Source: an uncultured Lachnospiraceae bacterium
Lineage (GTDB): Bacteria > Bacillota > Clostridia > Lachnospirales > Lachnospiraceae
Assembly: GCA_947629585.1 (NCBI GenBank)
Contig: CANREH010000012.1
Coordinates: forward strand, 1 to 49,842
DNA length: 49,842 nucleotides
Reading direction: 5' to 3'
Under the pieces are notes generated by a model. That model saw nothing but the letters and a program-made list of their open reading frames with translations, searched no databases and was not told where the DNA came from. Positions 23,177 to 32,617 of this stretch are shown in pieces (the first letter of the stretch is position 1; the number at the start of each line of letters is the position of its first letter). The translations under genes were made by a program, and so were the position numbers.

Positions 23177-24691
23177 TTACAATCCATTTTTTCTACTAAT
23201 TATTTTTCTTATATAAAACCAATAAGCCATAAACACATCTTTTTCAAATATAAATTGAATAAAAACATGAATCACAAGAATAACTGCCATATAAATACTG
23301 CCATAAAAAAATATTTCTACATAACTGTTTAATTGAACAGGTATTCTTTTTATGATAAATATGCAGATAATAAATGATAAAAAAGATAACAGCCAGCGGC
23401 GGTACGTTATCCACGGATTACTGTGAAGGATATGTCTGTGCGTATATATAACCATATCGTTAGCTCTGTACAGTAAAGCAGCGATAGTACCGAACAATAC
23501 CCCGTAAATTCCGAAAAAACAGACGCAGATAATGGATACTGTCAAATTAATTACAGATTCTATCACTGATCTCCACTGCGTTTTTTTAAAATGTCCGGCA
23601 AAATCTATCAGATAAACAGACGAACACCTTCCATTGGATAAAAACTGAATCATAACAAATAAAATAGGAAGCCGGGAATCAATATAATTAATATCATTAA
23701 CCCCGCCGGTATAAAGCTTCATAAAAGGCAGTATCAAAATATACACCAGAGTAAAACAGGAAAACACCAGAATCATATTTCCTACTTCAAACATATCATG
23801 ATATTTTTTATAAGAAATTCTATCTACCGCATAAGTTTGTCCAAGCTTAAATTTAAAGCCACTGTTAATTTGTCCAATTAAATTATTTACATAGGTAATA
23901 ATCAAATTGTACATAGAATAAATACTGACAACTTTCAACCCGCAAAAAATACTAAGAATCAGTATATCTGTGTTCGTAAATATCAATGCCGCAATCTGAT
24001 GGATCAGTACAGAATTCTTCTGATTAACAGCCGCATAATCAGGTTCTTCATTTACATTGAGCCAAGCATATTTTCTTTTAATATAATATAAAATTAAAAC
24101 GGTCTGCCCCAAATTAATGATAAAACATACTGCCTGTACCATAACAATCGAAAAACCATTACAAAAAAAGACTACTTTTGCAATACTTTGCAGTACATAA
24201 ACACAGGTATTGACAGAAATAAGGATATAATTCTTCCCTTCTGCTTCTAAATATAATCGGAATTTTGCCTGAAACCAAAAATTAATGACATTTCCCATTC
24301 CGATGAAAAAAAATATCAAAAATACAACAGCTCTTGATATCCCGCTTTTCACAATGAAAGGATAAAGAAACGCTACAACCAAAACTACAAAAAAATATAT
24401 AAATCCTGTTCTTCTATAATAATAATTAGTTGCTGACAAAATCCTGTTTATTCTATACCGATCATTCTCTGCGATCGGTTTATATAAAGCCTGGACCGAT
24501 GCCGTTCCAACACCAGCTTCCAATAAGGCAGCATACATAAAAATCTGGTTCACTGAATTTAAAAGCCCATTAATTTCAGAACCATATTGCACCAATACAA
24601 GCCTTGGGATTAAAATTCCCAATCCGATGATAATGATCTGGCCGCAAAGCCCAAAAACAATATTATATAAGCCCTTCTTCCTATTTTGCAT
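23177..24691 (-). CDS. wzx: Wzx-like polysaccharide flippase
   Basis: This membrane protein of about 504 residues has roughly 12-14 hydrophobic segments. The start GLYNIVFGLCGQIIIIGLGI, GSEINGLLNSVNQIFMYAAL and GVGTASVQALYKPIAE match the oligosaccharide flippase (MVF/PST) family that moves lipid-linked repeat units across the membrane. The ATG at 24691 is favoured since AAAGGAAG lies just upstream. The frame extends eight codons further, and it overlaps the end of the polymerase gene (stop 24681). Together with Wzy and Wzz it completes a Wzx/Wzy-dependent pathway. Confidence 0.87.
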   Translation of the reverse strand: MQNRKKGLYNIVFGLCGQIIIIGLGILIPRLVLVQYGSEINGLLNSVNQIFMYAALLEAGVGTASVQALYKPIAENDRYRINRILSATNYYYRRTGFIYFFVVLVVAFLYPFIVKSGISRAVVFLIFFFIGMGNVINFWFQAKFRLYLEAEGKNYILISVNTCVYVLQSIAKVVFFCNGFSIVMVQAVCFIINLGQTVLILYYIKRKYAWLNVNEEPDYAAVNQKNSVLIHQIAALIFTNTDILILSIFCGLKVVSIYSMYNLIITYVNNLIGQINSGFKFKLGQTYAVDRISYKKYHDMFEVGNMILVFSCFTLVYILILPFMKLYTGGVNDINYIDSRLPILFVMIQFLSNGRCSSVYLIDFAGHFKKTQWRSVIESVINLTVSIICVCFFGIYGVLFGTIAALLYRANDMVIYTHRHILHSNPWITYRRWLLSFLSFIICIFIIKRIPVQLNSYVEIFFYGSIYMAVILVIHVFIQFIFEKDVFMAYWFYIRKIISRKNGL

Positions 24692-25847
24692 TTTTTTCTT
24701 CCTTTTCACTATCAATGAAACCTAATCCGCCTATTAACATACAAAATGGCCCCCAATAACTGTAATATATAGAAATTTCAACCATAGCGTGGACTAATAA
24801 GGCAAGAAATGCAATACAAAATTTGCCATTTCCGGCTCTAACAAAACGTCTCATTGTTACAACAGACATAATACACAAAAGAATAAATACTAACAACCCA
24901 TTTTCTAACAAAACCCTCATATACGCGCTATCTACATAGTCATACGGCCGTCCTTGCTCACCACCCAAATTCACTATCCAGGTAATTTTTTGTCCAAACA
25001 ATGTAATACCATATTTCAGCCAGCCTCCATGCCCTAAATTCAGCCGTCCTGAAAGCAAAGTATTGATCTTTGCAAGCAAAGCATTATTTTCATTATAAAA
25101 AATCTGTGCAAAAACAGCCGTCAGAATAATAATGACTGGAGCTATCGTAAGAAGAACCCGCCAATATTTTTGCATATTTTTTTTATTTGAAAACCAATAC
25201 ATAAAAGGCAAAAAAACTAATATCATCAGAAAACAGGTTCTTGATCCTGTTTTCTGATATACAAGGTAATTAACTGTAAGTGCAATAAATAACTCTGCCA
25301 GGGAGCATCTGTTTCTTAAACACATATATACAAGCGTTGAAAATAAAACCACCCCACTGGCTACATTAGGATGGGAAAACCCTAAATTATATCTCCCTAC
25401 AGCATTATCATCTATTATCGTATTTGCCCATACCATAGTGCCTGTTAATTGATTCGGTATAGTCTTTGTTAAAATTCCCGCTGCGATTGTTATAAAAATA
25501 ACTATCTGAATCAAAAATGTTACTTTTAACATCTTTTGATATGATATATCCTTCATTCCAATCATAAAACACACGCTAAAAAACAAATCAAAATTAGCAT
25601 TACAGACACACGAAATAAAAATAAGTAAAATAGTAAAAACTATAACAATAAAATCTCTGTTTTTATATGCTTTTTCTGAAAGAATCTTTAAGGCAACTAT
25701 AAATACTGATAAAATTTCCAACAGCCCTAGTACATTTGGAATTAAAATAAGATTAAGTATTCCTGTTCTTTTAATCATATTAACTGCAAAATAAAAAATA
25801 TAAGCTGCAAAAAACAATATTTCTCCACGCGTTAACGTTTTATTCAT
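24681..25847 (-). CDS. wzy: Wzy-like polysaccharide polymerase
   Basis: This 388-residue protein has about ten to twelve hydrophobic segments and little else. GRYNLGFSHPNVASGVVLF with the following YQKTGSRTCFLMI, and a late loop (DYVDSAYMRVLLENGLLVF), are typical of O-antigen and capsule polymerases, which join repeat units on the outer face. The position between Wzz and Wzx supports the call, since sequence conservation in this family is low. Its stop overlaps the flippase start, implying coupled translation. Confidence 0.83.
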   Translation of the reverse strand: MNKTLTRGEILFFAAYIFYFAVNMIKRTGILNLILIPNVLGLLEILSVFIVALKILSEKAYKNRDFIVIVFTILLIFISCVCNANFDLFFSVCFMIGMKDISYQKMLKVTFLIQIVIFITIAAGILTKTIPNQLTGTMVWANTIIDDNAVGRYNLGFSHPNVASGVVLFSTLVYMCLRNRCSLAELFIALTVNYLVYQKTGSRTCFLMILVFLPFMYWFSNKKNMQKYWRVLLTIAPVIIILTAVFAQIFYNENNALLAKINTLLSGRLNLGHGGWLKYGITLFGQKITWIVNLGGEQGRPYDYVDSAYMRVLLENGLLVFILLCIMSVVTMRRFVRAGNGKFCIAFLALLVHAMVEISIYYSYWGPFCMLIGGLGFIDSEKEEKNAK

Positions 25848-25902
25848 ATTCTCCCTCTTCGCTTTTCTTTTTTACCTGAACAAGTGACCATGTCAAAACA
25901 TT

Positions 25903-27324
25903 TCACAGCACCACTGCAATCCCAGCCATTCTTTTCCCTGCTTCCGTAACCAGTTGAATCTCTTTATCGATATCTTTATATTTTGACACTTCCTCTTTTT
26001 CTATAAAAAATACATAATCTGACTTTTTTAATTCTTCTGATGAAAATGATGCCTTTGAAATATTTTCTCCTTTCACAAAATGAAGCCCCTGCTTTTTTCC
26101 TTCCTCTATTAACAGATTTTCATACAAATCTGCCTCTTCGCAGGCTGAAACAAGATAAATTCTGTCTTCTTTAGAGAATTTAAGCTTCAGTCTTTCAACA
26201 ATTTCCCGGCATTCTGTATCCAACGTTTTAAAAATATATCCTCTTTTCTGTTTTCTCAAAAACCAAAATGAAATCTTTCTTCTCTTCTTCTCTTCAACAA
26301 AATAGCCGTACACATTTAAATTATACATACCCGTCAATTCTTCTCCATTGACAAGTTCTAAAGACCAGCAATATTTTACAATAAAATATCCGCAGATACA
26401 ACACAGTCCCAATGCAAATCCCAAAACAGTATCAATTACTAAACGCCTTTTGGACAAATCATTCTCTGTCACAGGCATATCAAAATCTTCAGATAAAAAT
26501 ATTTCCCCTCCTTCAATATAATCTTCATGAAACCTTTCTTCCAGATATAAATAAAAATATTTCTGCGCATTTGCTGATAATAAAGCAACTGCATCATCAT
26601 ATTCCTTTTGTAAAGAAACTAAAGCTGTCTCTGCATCACGCTTCTTTTCTTTTAAATCCTCAACAATTTCCTCAGAAGATACTTCACTCAACAATGTAAT
26701 ATCATACTCTATTCCTACGGTTTCCTCTATCTGGTTCTTTTTATTACTTAAATATTTTTCTGCTGATTTTAAAATTTCTTCTGCATTTTCTACGGAAAAA
26801 GACATTGCCTTTATTTCAAACAGTCCGTTTTCCAAATCAGCAATTTCAAATATTTCTCTGAAATACTTACTATCCAGCGGTTCTCCAATATCTTCTGCAA
26901 TCTGTTGGTATAACTCGTCTCCATAAAACAAGCTCTGGTATACAGCCGCAATCTGATGGTTCTTATACTCATCTCCGGCTTCTGCCTGATAAAGAGCGGA
27001 TGCCTGAGCTGCTGTTAAATTCCCACACTTCATTAGAACAGACTGTTCATTATATTCTTTCTGTTCCTCCAGTTCATCATATAACCCCGCAGCAGCTTGA
27101 ACAGAAACAAATTCTTCTTCACTGACGCTTATATATTCTGCATTATTCTGAGTTTTATCTATACGGGCATTTTTTACGGCAGCATACCCCGCTCCTGCAA
27201 TTGTTCCTGCCAGTATTACAGCAAAAACTGCATACCATTTGGTTATCACCTGCCGGAAAAAATACCAGAATAAATGCTGTAAACTAATATATCTCGTTAC
27301 CTTTCCCATTGCCTTATTTTCCAT
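25903..27324 (-). CDS. wzz: Wzz/CpsC-like chain-length determinant with degenerate kinase-like C-terminal domain
   Basis: The ATG at 27324 follows AAAGGAGG and gives 473 residues; the frame is open 27 codons more. The protein has one membrane segment near residue 25 (YAVFAVILAGTIAGAGYAAV), a long extracellular coiled region and a second segment near 310 (VLGFALGLCCICGYFIVKY), the topology of Wzz/CpsC co-polymerases. The cytoplasmic tail from about 362 parallels a bacterial tyrosine kinase (ECREIVERLKLKF, RIYLVSACEEADLYENLL, KKSDYVFFIEK, TEAGKRMAGIAVVL), but the Walker A glycines and lysine are absent. I infer a pseudokinase tail. No separate CpsD-like kinase is in the cluster. Confidence 0.78.
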   Translation of the reverse strand: MENKAMGKVTRYISLQHLFWYFFRQVITKWYAVFAVILAGTIAGAGYAAVKNARIDKTQNNAEYISVSEEEFVSVQAAAGLYDELEEQKEYNEQSVLMKCGNLTAAQASALYQAEAGDEYKNHQIAAVYQSLFYGDELYQQIAEDIGEPLDSKYFREIFEIADLENGLFEIKAMSFSVENAEEILKSAEKYLSNKKNQIEETVGIEYDITLLSEVSSEEIVEDLKEKKRDAETALVSLQKEYDDAVALLSANAQKYFYLYLEERFHEDYIEGGEIFLSEDFDMPVTENDLSKRRLVIDTVLGFALGLCCICGYFIVKYCWSLELVNGEELTGMYNLNVYGYFVEEKKRRKISFWFLRKQKRGYIFKTLDTECREIVERLKLKFSKEDRIYLVSACEEADLYENLLIEEGKKQGLHFVKGENISKASFSSEELKKSDYVFFIEKEEVSKYKDIDKEIQLVTEAGKRMAGIAVVL

Positions 27325-27631
27325 CATTTCCTCCTTTACATGCTCCCTGTCAATATTCATTTTGCAAACTGTATTCCCGGTTTGCTTTCTTAATTTAAGA
27401 CTCACTTACAAGTCTTGGTTTAAGATTCAAATCTGCTTTAGCAGGTAACATGATATCACATTTTCTTCTCTTTGAAAACCTTTAATTTTATTTTTTCTCT
27501 GTCCCTGCTAATGATAATGTATTCCCTCCATACCCAGCGGAATAATCCTCCATATAAACACTGCATAAAATATAGCCATATGCATTATAATAAGTTAATG
27601 CACATAAATCCATTTCGGAACAAGATACCTC

Positions 27632-28801
27632 TCATCCGTTTCCTTTCCTGCTTATAATTCTATTATACATTCTTTCAATCGCTTTTGCATTATTTTCCTG
27701 TGTAAATTTTCCATTCATTATCTTTACTGCTTGCATTTTCATTTTTTTTAACATTTCCGGATTTTTATATAGCTTCTCAATGCAATCTGCCAACTCCAGA
27801 TAATTGCCTTTATGATATAACATTCCATTTTTTCCGTTATTTATTAATTCCAGCGTTCCACCGGTAGCAGCTCCAATTACCGGCACTCCCGCTTTCATAG
27901 ATTCCACAGTAACAAGGCCAAACGCTTCCGCAGACGAGCACATCAAAGATACATCCATATTTTTTCTTAATTCATTTATATTATCAACATAGCCAAGCAC
28001 ACAAACGTACTTCTCAACTTTTTGCTTCTTTATAAATTCTTTTAAATTCTCTGTTTCTCCGTTTCCCGCTAAGTACAGTTTACACTCTGTATATCCCCTC
28101 CGTACCACTTCTTTCATCGCCAACACAGCCTCTTTTTGTCCTTTCCCCTCTGAAATAGTCCCTGCCAGCAGTAAATTAAAACTTTCTTTCCCATTCCACT
28201 CTTTTTTGCTTATATCTTTTTCTTCAATTTCACAAACACCATCATAAATAACCCGTATCCTTGTTATCCCCAGCCTTTGATATTTTCTTCTTACAGATTT
28301 AGAAACTGCAATGCAATACGCTGCATATTTTCTTACAATCAGCATAGATATATATCGGGATAAAGAGAATTCGTATGAGAAATCTTCTTCAACAAATTCC
28401 CTCAAATGCCAGATATGAGGAACCTTTAGTTTAGCAGAAATAACAGCCCCTGCATAAACCGCTATTGTATTGCTGTGAACAATATCGATATGGTACTTTT
28501 TCAGCTCATCTAACACAGGCTTCAGGCTTTTCCTCATAGAAAGATAAAAATGCCACAGGACATATAATCTATTTTTTACAATTCTCATTTTTGATAAGTT
28601 TTTTTTAGGATAAACCCACCATTGTACATCACCTATAATAACTGTACATTTCCTTTTTTTTAATTCTTCTGACATACTGCCCTTATTGTATGCCGTTAAT
28701 ACATAAATATTATGCCTCTTCGATAATTCATCAATGATTCCTAACAGCGCACGGCTGGCTCCTCCCAGATCTGCTTCATGGGTTATATACAAAATATTCA
28801 T
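27632..28801 (-). CDS. GT4 family glycosyltransferase
   Basis: This 389-residue GT-B enzyme begins MNILYITHEADLGGASRALL, the glycine-rich acceptor-side loop of the family. The donor-binding half contains LLLAGTISEGKGQKEAVLAM, LYLAGNGETENLKEF, MCSSAEAFGLVTVESMKAG and PVIGAATGGTLELI, where the E-x7-E motif binds the sugar nucleotide. It probably adds an internal sugar to the repeat unit. A 300-base gap separates it from wzz downstream (27325-27631), which holds no recognised gene. Confidence 0.9.
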   Translation of the reverse strand: MNILYITHEADLGGASRALLGIIDELSKRHNIYVLTAYNKGSMSEELKKRKCTVIIGDVQWWVYPKKNLSKMRIVKNRLYVLWHFYLSMRKSLKPVLDELKKYHIDIVHSNTIAVYAGAVISAKLKVPHIWHLREFVEEDFSYEFSLSRYISMLIVRKYAAYCIAVSKSVRRKYQRLGITRIRVIYDGVCEIEEKDISKKEWNGKESFNLLLAGTISEGKGQKEAVLAMKEVVRRGYTECKLYLAGNGETENLKEFIKKQKVEKYVCVLGYVDNINELRKNMDVSLMCSSAEAFGLVTVESMKAGVPVIGAATGGTLELINNGKNGMLYHKGNYLELADCIEKLYKNPEMLKKMKMQAVKIMNGKFTQENNAKAIERMYNRIISRKGNG

Positions 28802-28808
28802 AATTTTT

Positions 28809-30557
28809 CTATCTTCCTATGCCACAGTCAAGTTTTTTTTGCGTCAGATTGCAATTATAATATGGATCATTTTTCTGCTCCGGATATAACTGATATAAAA
28901 ATTCACACTCTCTATCATTTCCCCGTGCATTATCCCTATGGCAATATAAAACTGCATCATTCCTGATCACATTAAAATAACCATATTTCATTGCATGATA
29001 ACAAAGCTCCACATCATAATAATATAGAAACTTCTCATTAAATCCTCCCAAAGTTTCAAACAGCTCCCTGCTTACCATCATACATTTTCCGGACACTGCC
29101 GCATAATTATATTCCATACGGTTCCTGCTAAAATAATAGGCAGCATGATCACTCATTCCATGAAAAATATGCCTTGGCTTTTCTTTCTGAGTAATAACTC
29201 CGGCACTGATGATACGCTCTGCCCTGCCGCTTGTTACAAGCTTTGCACCCACAATACCAGTATGCTTCTGTATTGCCTGTCCAAGCAGCCGTTCCAGCCA
29301 AATTCCATTTTTTATCTCTATACTATCTTCTAAAAACAGAAAATAACTGCCCTTTATTTTTCCGCTCTTATATGCAAGATTATAAAGTTCTCCTTTGTTA
29401 TTTTTCCTGCCATATAAATAGCCTGCATGATATTTCCTGCATATTTTTTTATAAATATTCTTATTTTCCTTATTTTTGCTATTATCAATAATGATAATTT
29501 CATATTTTTTGTACTCTGTTTTCAAAACCAGGCTTTTCAAACATTTTATCAAAACTGCCGGACAATCTCCTGATACGATAACAATACTGATAAGTGGATT
29601 TCCCTCAACAGCATAAACAATCCTATATTGATACGTATCTTCTATCTTTTCTAAAGATGCTTTTATTCCGCGCCGAGCCATGGCATCCATTTTCGCTTTT
29701 TTTGTTGCTTCAAAAACATACGGTTTGGCTTCTGGATCAACAGACGTGGACTCTTTTCGTTCTCTCCAATGATAAAGAATTTTAGGAATATGACCGATTT
29801 GATCGGTTTTTTCTGTAAATCTTAAAGCAAAATCATAATCCTGTGAACCCTCATACCCTGCACGTAATAAGCCTGTTTCTTCTGCTATTTTTTTTCTGTA
29901 AATAGCAAAATGACAGGTATACATATGAGATAACAGCGTATCCGGCGACCAGTCCGGTTTAAAATGCGGAGTATGGCGAAGCCTGCCATCTTCATCTATT
30001 TTATCCTCATCACTATAAATAAAATCATATTTTTTATTTTCATTTAACTTTCTCGTCATCTCATAAACCGCATTTTTTGAAAGAATATCATCACAATCCA
30101 AAAAAGCTATATACTCACCTGAAGAAAGCGCTATGGCACTATTGGAAGCATTAGAAATATGCCCGTTTTTTTCCCGATATATGATTTTTACTTTAGGATG
30201 ATTTTCATATTTTTTCAAAGTAGTTTTTACTTCCTTTTCTGTAGAAGCATCATCAGCAATACAAAGCTCCCAATTATCCATACTTTGATTTAATACAGAT
30301 TCAATACATTCTTCCAGTATCCTTCCTGCGACATTATACACAGGGACAATAATAGAAATTAAAGGTCTGTAATCAAAGCTTCTTGTGGGCTCTTTTTTCA
30401 GTGTTTCTTTCTCCCATAACTGCCATTTCTCAAATTGTTTTTTAAATTCAGGTACTGTTACATATCTATAATTTAAACTATAGTACAAGCCAACAATACC
30501 TTTCTTTTTTAATATTTTTACCGCTTTTTTTCCTTTTTTCCAATATTGTTTTATCAT
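28809..30557 (-). CDS. two-domain GT2 glycosyltransferase
   Basis: This 582-residue protein has two GT-A domains. The first, from about residue 65 (PLISIIVPVYNVAGRILEEC), has ADDASTEKEV and AFLDCDDIL with YSDEDKIDEDGR, and resembles the glycosyltransferases fused in rhamnan and capsule synthesis. The second, from about 320 (PLISIVIVSGDCPAVLIKCL), has IIIDNSKNKENKN, CMMVSRELFETLGGFNEKF and a late DVELCYHAMKYGY, as in WbbL/RgpF-like rhamnosyltransferases. The second domain's DXD-like site is weaker (FLEDSIE). It could add two sugars, or one domain may only bind. It starts after a 54-base gap from the previous GT2. Confidence 0.86.
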   Translation of the reverse strand: MIKQYWKKGKKAVKILKKKGIVGLYYSLNYRYVTVPEFKKQFEKWQLWEKETLKKEPTRSFDYRPLISIIVPVYNVAGRILEECIESVLNQSMDNWELCIADDASTEKEVKTTLKKYENHPKVKIIYREKNGHISNASNSAIALSSGEYIAFLDCDDILSKNAVYEMTRKLNENKKYDFIYSDEDKIDEDGRLRHTPHFKPDWSPDTLLSHMYTCHFAIYRKKIAEETGLLRAGYEGSQDYDFALRFTEKTDQIGHIPKILYHWRERKESTSVDPEAKPYVFEATKKAKMDAMARRGIKASLEKIEDTYQYRIVYAVEGNPLISIVIVSGDCPAVLIKCLKSLVLKTEYKKYEIIIIDNSKNKENKNIYKKICRKYHAGYLYGRKNNKGELYNLAYKSGKIKGSYFLFLEDSIEIKNGIWLERLLGQAIQKHTGIVGAKLVTSGRAERIISAGVITQKEKPRHIFHGMSDHAAYYFSRNRMEYNYAAVSGKCMMVSRELFETLGGFNEKFLYYYDVELCYHAMKYGYFNVIRNDAVLYCHRDNARGNDRECEFLYQLYPEQKNDPYYNCNLTQKKLDCGIGR

Positions 30558-30611
30558 TCTTCTTACCCTGCTTTTTCAAATCGACATTACCAGCTTCTTA
30601 TCCTTTCATAT

Positions 30612-31658
30612 TTATCTGTTGTTAACCACTACCATCTTTTTGCAAAGATACACATATATACAGGCTACCAGTAAATTCATCTTATATTTTATCAAAAAAC
30701 TTTTTAATATAGATAACTTACTGTTGCTTTTTTTCTTTACAATATATTTATTAACCATATCATCTTTCAAATACTTATCTGCCTTCTGAATTACAGTCCA
30801 TGTCCTTTGATTTACCTTTAGCTCATTTTCAATATATGTCATAAAAGAGACATTCCAAAAATGTACCAACGCATTTTCCGAATCCATCTTATATTTTTTA
30901 TAAAGCTTTTTTATTTTAGCCGCTTCTCTTTTTTGGGCAGAAAAATAATTCTCTTTATATTTTTTCGTTACAGAACTTCCTATATCATAATACTTATAAA
31001 GATGCTTATTTAAAAAAGCCACCATCTCACAATGATAAAAATATTCAAATAAAAAAGCAGCATCTTCTCCTATTGCCATATCTTCCGGAAACTTTATATT
31101 ATTTTTCTTTATTATCTCCCCTGACAACAGTTTTCCCCCAATTCCCCGAATCAGCAATCCATAATAATTTTCCTTTTTACTTGGAACATCATATAAAGTT
31201 TCCATTAAGTCATTCATTTCTTCTTTTTTAACCACTCCTCCTTTTACCCTGAATTTTTCACACGCATAGCTTCCATTTTTTTTAACATTAATTATATTCC
31301 AACAAACCGTATCCGCTCCTGTTTTTTCCCGTAGCTGAATCGCATATAAAAACACATCCTCTACCAGTTCGTCATCAGCGTCAACAAATACTATCCATTT
31401 ACCACTTGCCTTCTCCATTCCAAAATTCCGTGCATGAGAAACTCCCTTATTTTCTGTATGGTATACAGTAATGATCTCGTGTTCTGCCTCTAACTTCCTG
31501 CATATTTCCAAACTATGATCCTGCGAGCCGTCATCAATAATAATAATTTCAAACTCTGCCCCTTTCTGCTTCAGGATAGAATCACAGCATCTTTTTATAT
31601 ATTTTTCTGCATTATAGACGGGGATAATTACCGATATCAATTCACTCATTTTATTCAT
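30612..31658 (-). CDS. GT2 family glycosyltransferase
   Basis: This 348-residue cytoplasmic GT-A enzyme has SVIIPVYNAEKYIKRCCDSI, IIDDGSQDHSLEIC, NKGVSHARNFGMEKASGKW and the DADD motif (VFVDADDELVED). The ATG lies directly after the stop of the preceding GT2, with AGGAAG inside that gene's end, so translation is coupled. It resembles the gene at 22107 in its first 120 residues but diverges after. Sugar specificity is unknown. Confidence 0.9.
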   Translation of the reverse strand: MNKMSELISVIIPVYNAEKYIKRCCDSILKQKGAEFEIIIIDDGSQDHSLEICRKLEAEHEIITVYHTENKGVSHARNFGMEKASGKWIVFVDADDELVEDVFLYAIQLREKTGADTVCWNIINVKKNGSYACEKFRVKGGVVKKEEMNDLMETLYDVPSKKENYYGLLIRGIGGKLLSGEIIKKNNIKFPEDMAIGEDAAFLFEYFYHCEMVAFLNKHLYKYYDIGSSVTKKYKENYFSAQKREAAKIKKLYKKYKMDSENALVHFWNVSFMTYIENELKVNQRTWTVIQKADKYLKDDMVNKYIVKKKSNSKLSILKSFLIKYKMNLLVACIYVYLCKKMVVVNNR

Positions 31659-32591
31659 TCACATACTTCCTGTTAATAATAATACCTTAAAAATCACATT
31701 ATCAAACCTGTTTTGCCGATAAAGTTTATTGTCTACTGCTAATTTCATTCGATAAATCGGATGACGCTTAGCATACAAAAACTGCTTTATCATCTTCCCA
31801 TACCTTCCGTCAGGATGATAAATCCGATAAAACTCTATCAACTGGCATGATATTACATTTCTTCCCTTTTGAAAACCTCTAATTTTCTTTTTCAGTTTTT
31901 TAAATATATTTTTTTCCACTCCAATGGCATTATTCCCATGCTGGCGGTACCAAATCCTTGGATGCGGATCATAAAGCACCTTTCCAAAACAGGATGCTGC
32001 CAGGTAAATCCACCAATCATGCATACTGCAGTGCGGAATTCTCTTTTCTGCTATTATCTTCTGCAAGGCATGGTTGAATATCATAGTACAGCCTGTACAG
32101 TGGTTCTCCACCATGGCATTTCCAAAAGAGAAATCCCTCATTCTTTTTTCTGTCCCTTCCTGATATAAAAATCTCAGCTTTTCATCTACTACTGTCAAAG
32201 CTGAACAGTACATAAGCGGAATTTCTGCATTTCCCGGCTGGCTTTGATATCTTTCCAGCCATGTTAACGCGCGTGTAACTTTATCCGGCTCCCAGATATC
32301 ATCCTGATCGGACAGCGCATAGTAATCTGCCTGTTTGCCAGCCATTTTTATCAGTTTAAAAAAGCTTTTTGCCGGGCCGCAGTTTTTTCCCTGCACATAA
32401 GTAACGGTCTGATATTTTCCTGTATATTCCTTTAAAATCTCCGGCGTACTGTCTGTCGAGCCATCGTCCCTGATTAAAATTTCTATATTTTTATAATTTT
32501 GGTTCAAGATACTGTCAAGCTGTTCCCGAAGGTATTTTTCCCCATTATAAGCAGACATCAGCACCTGAACCTTTGGCTTTGCCTGTTCCAC
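31659..32591 (-). CDS. GT2 glycosyltransferase, rhamnosyltransferase-like
   Basis: This 310-residue enzyme has VQVLMSAYNGEKYLREQLDS, IRDDGSTDSTPEILKEY and YYALSDQDDIWEPDK, the SDQDD form of the DXD motif seen in RgpB/WbbL-type rhamnosyltransferases. NHCTGCTMIFNHAL and HDWWIYLAASCFGKVLYD match the gene just upstream, so the two arose by tandem duplication. Translation starts at a GTG (32591) behind a run of eight G that forms the ribosome binding site. Confidence 0.9.
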   Translation of the reverse strand: MEQAKPKVQVLMSAYNGEKYLREQLDSILNQNYKNIEILIRDDGSTDSTPEILKEYTGKYQTVTYVQGKNCGPAKSFFKLIKMAGKQADYYALSDQDDIWEPDKVTRALTWLERYQSQPGNAEIPLMYCSALTVVDEKLRFLYQEGTEKRMRDFSFGNAMVENHCTGCTMIFNHALQKIIAEKRIPHCSMHDWWIYLAASCFGKVLYDPHPRIWYRQHGNNAIGVEKNIFKKLKKKIRGFQKGRNVISCQLIEFYRIYHPDGRYGKMIKQFLYAKRHPIYRMKLAVDNKLYRQNRFDNVIFKVLLLTGSM

Positions 32592-32597
32592 AAGACT

Positions 32598-32605
32598 CCC
32601 CCCCC
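32598..32605 (-). repeat. G8 homopolymer in a ribosome binding site
   Basis: Eight consecutive G on the minus strand (C on the plus strand) form part of the ribosome binding site GGGGGGGGAG just before the GTG start at 32591. Runs of this length can slip during replication and might tune expression of the glycosyltransferase. Confidence 0.6.
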
Positions 32606-32617
32606 TTGATCTTTCTT

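Noticed and set aside
27325..27631. Possible gene in the gap between the GT4 and wzz genes
   Set aside because: Only short frames without ribosome binding sites are present, including the 27-codon upstream extension of wzz.
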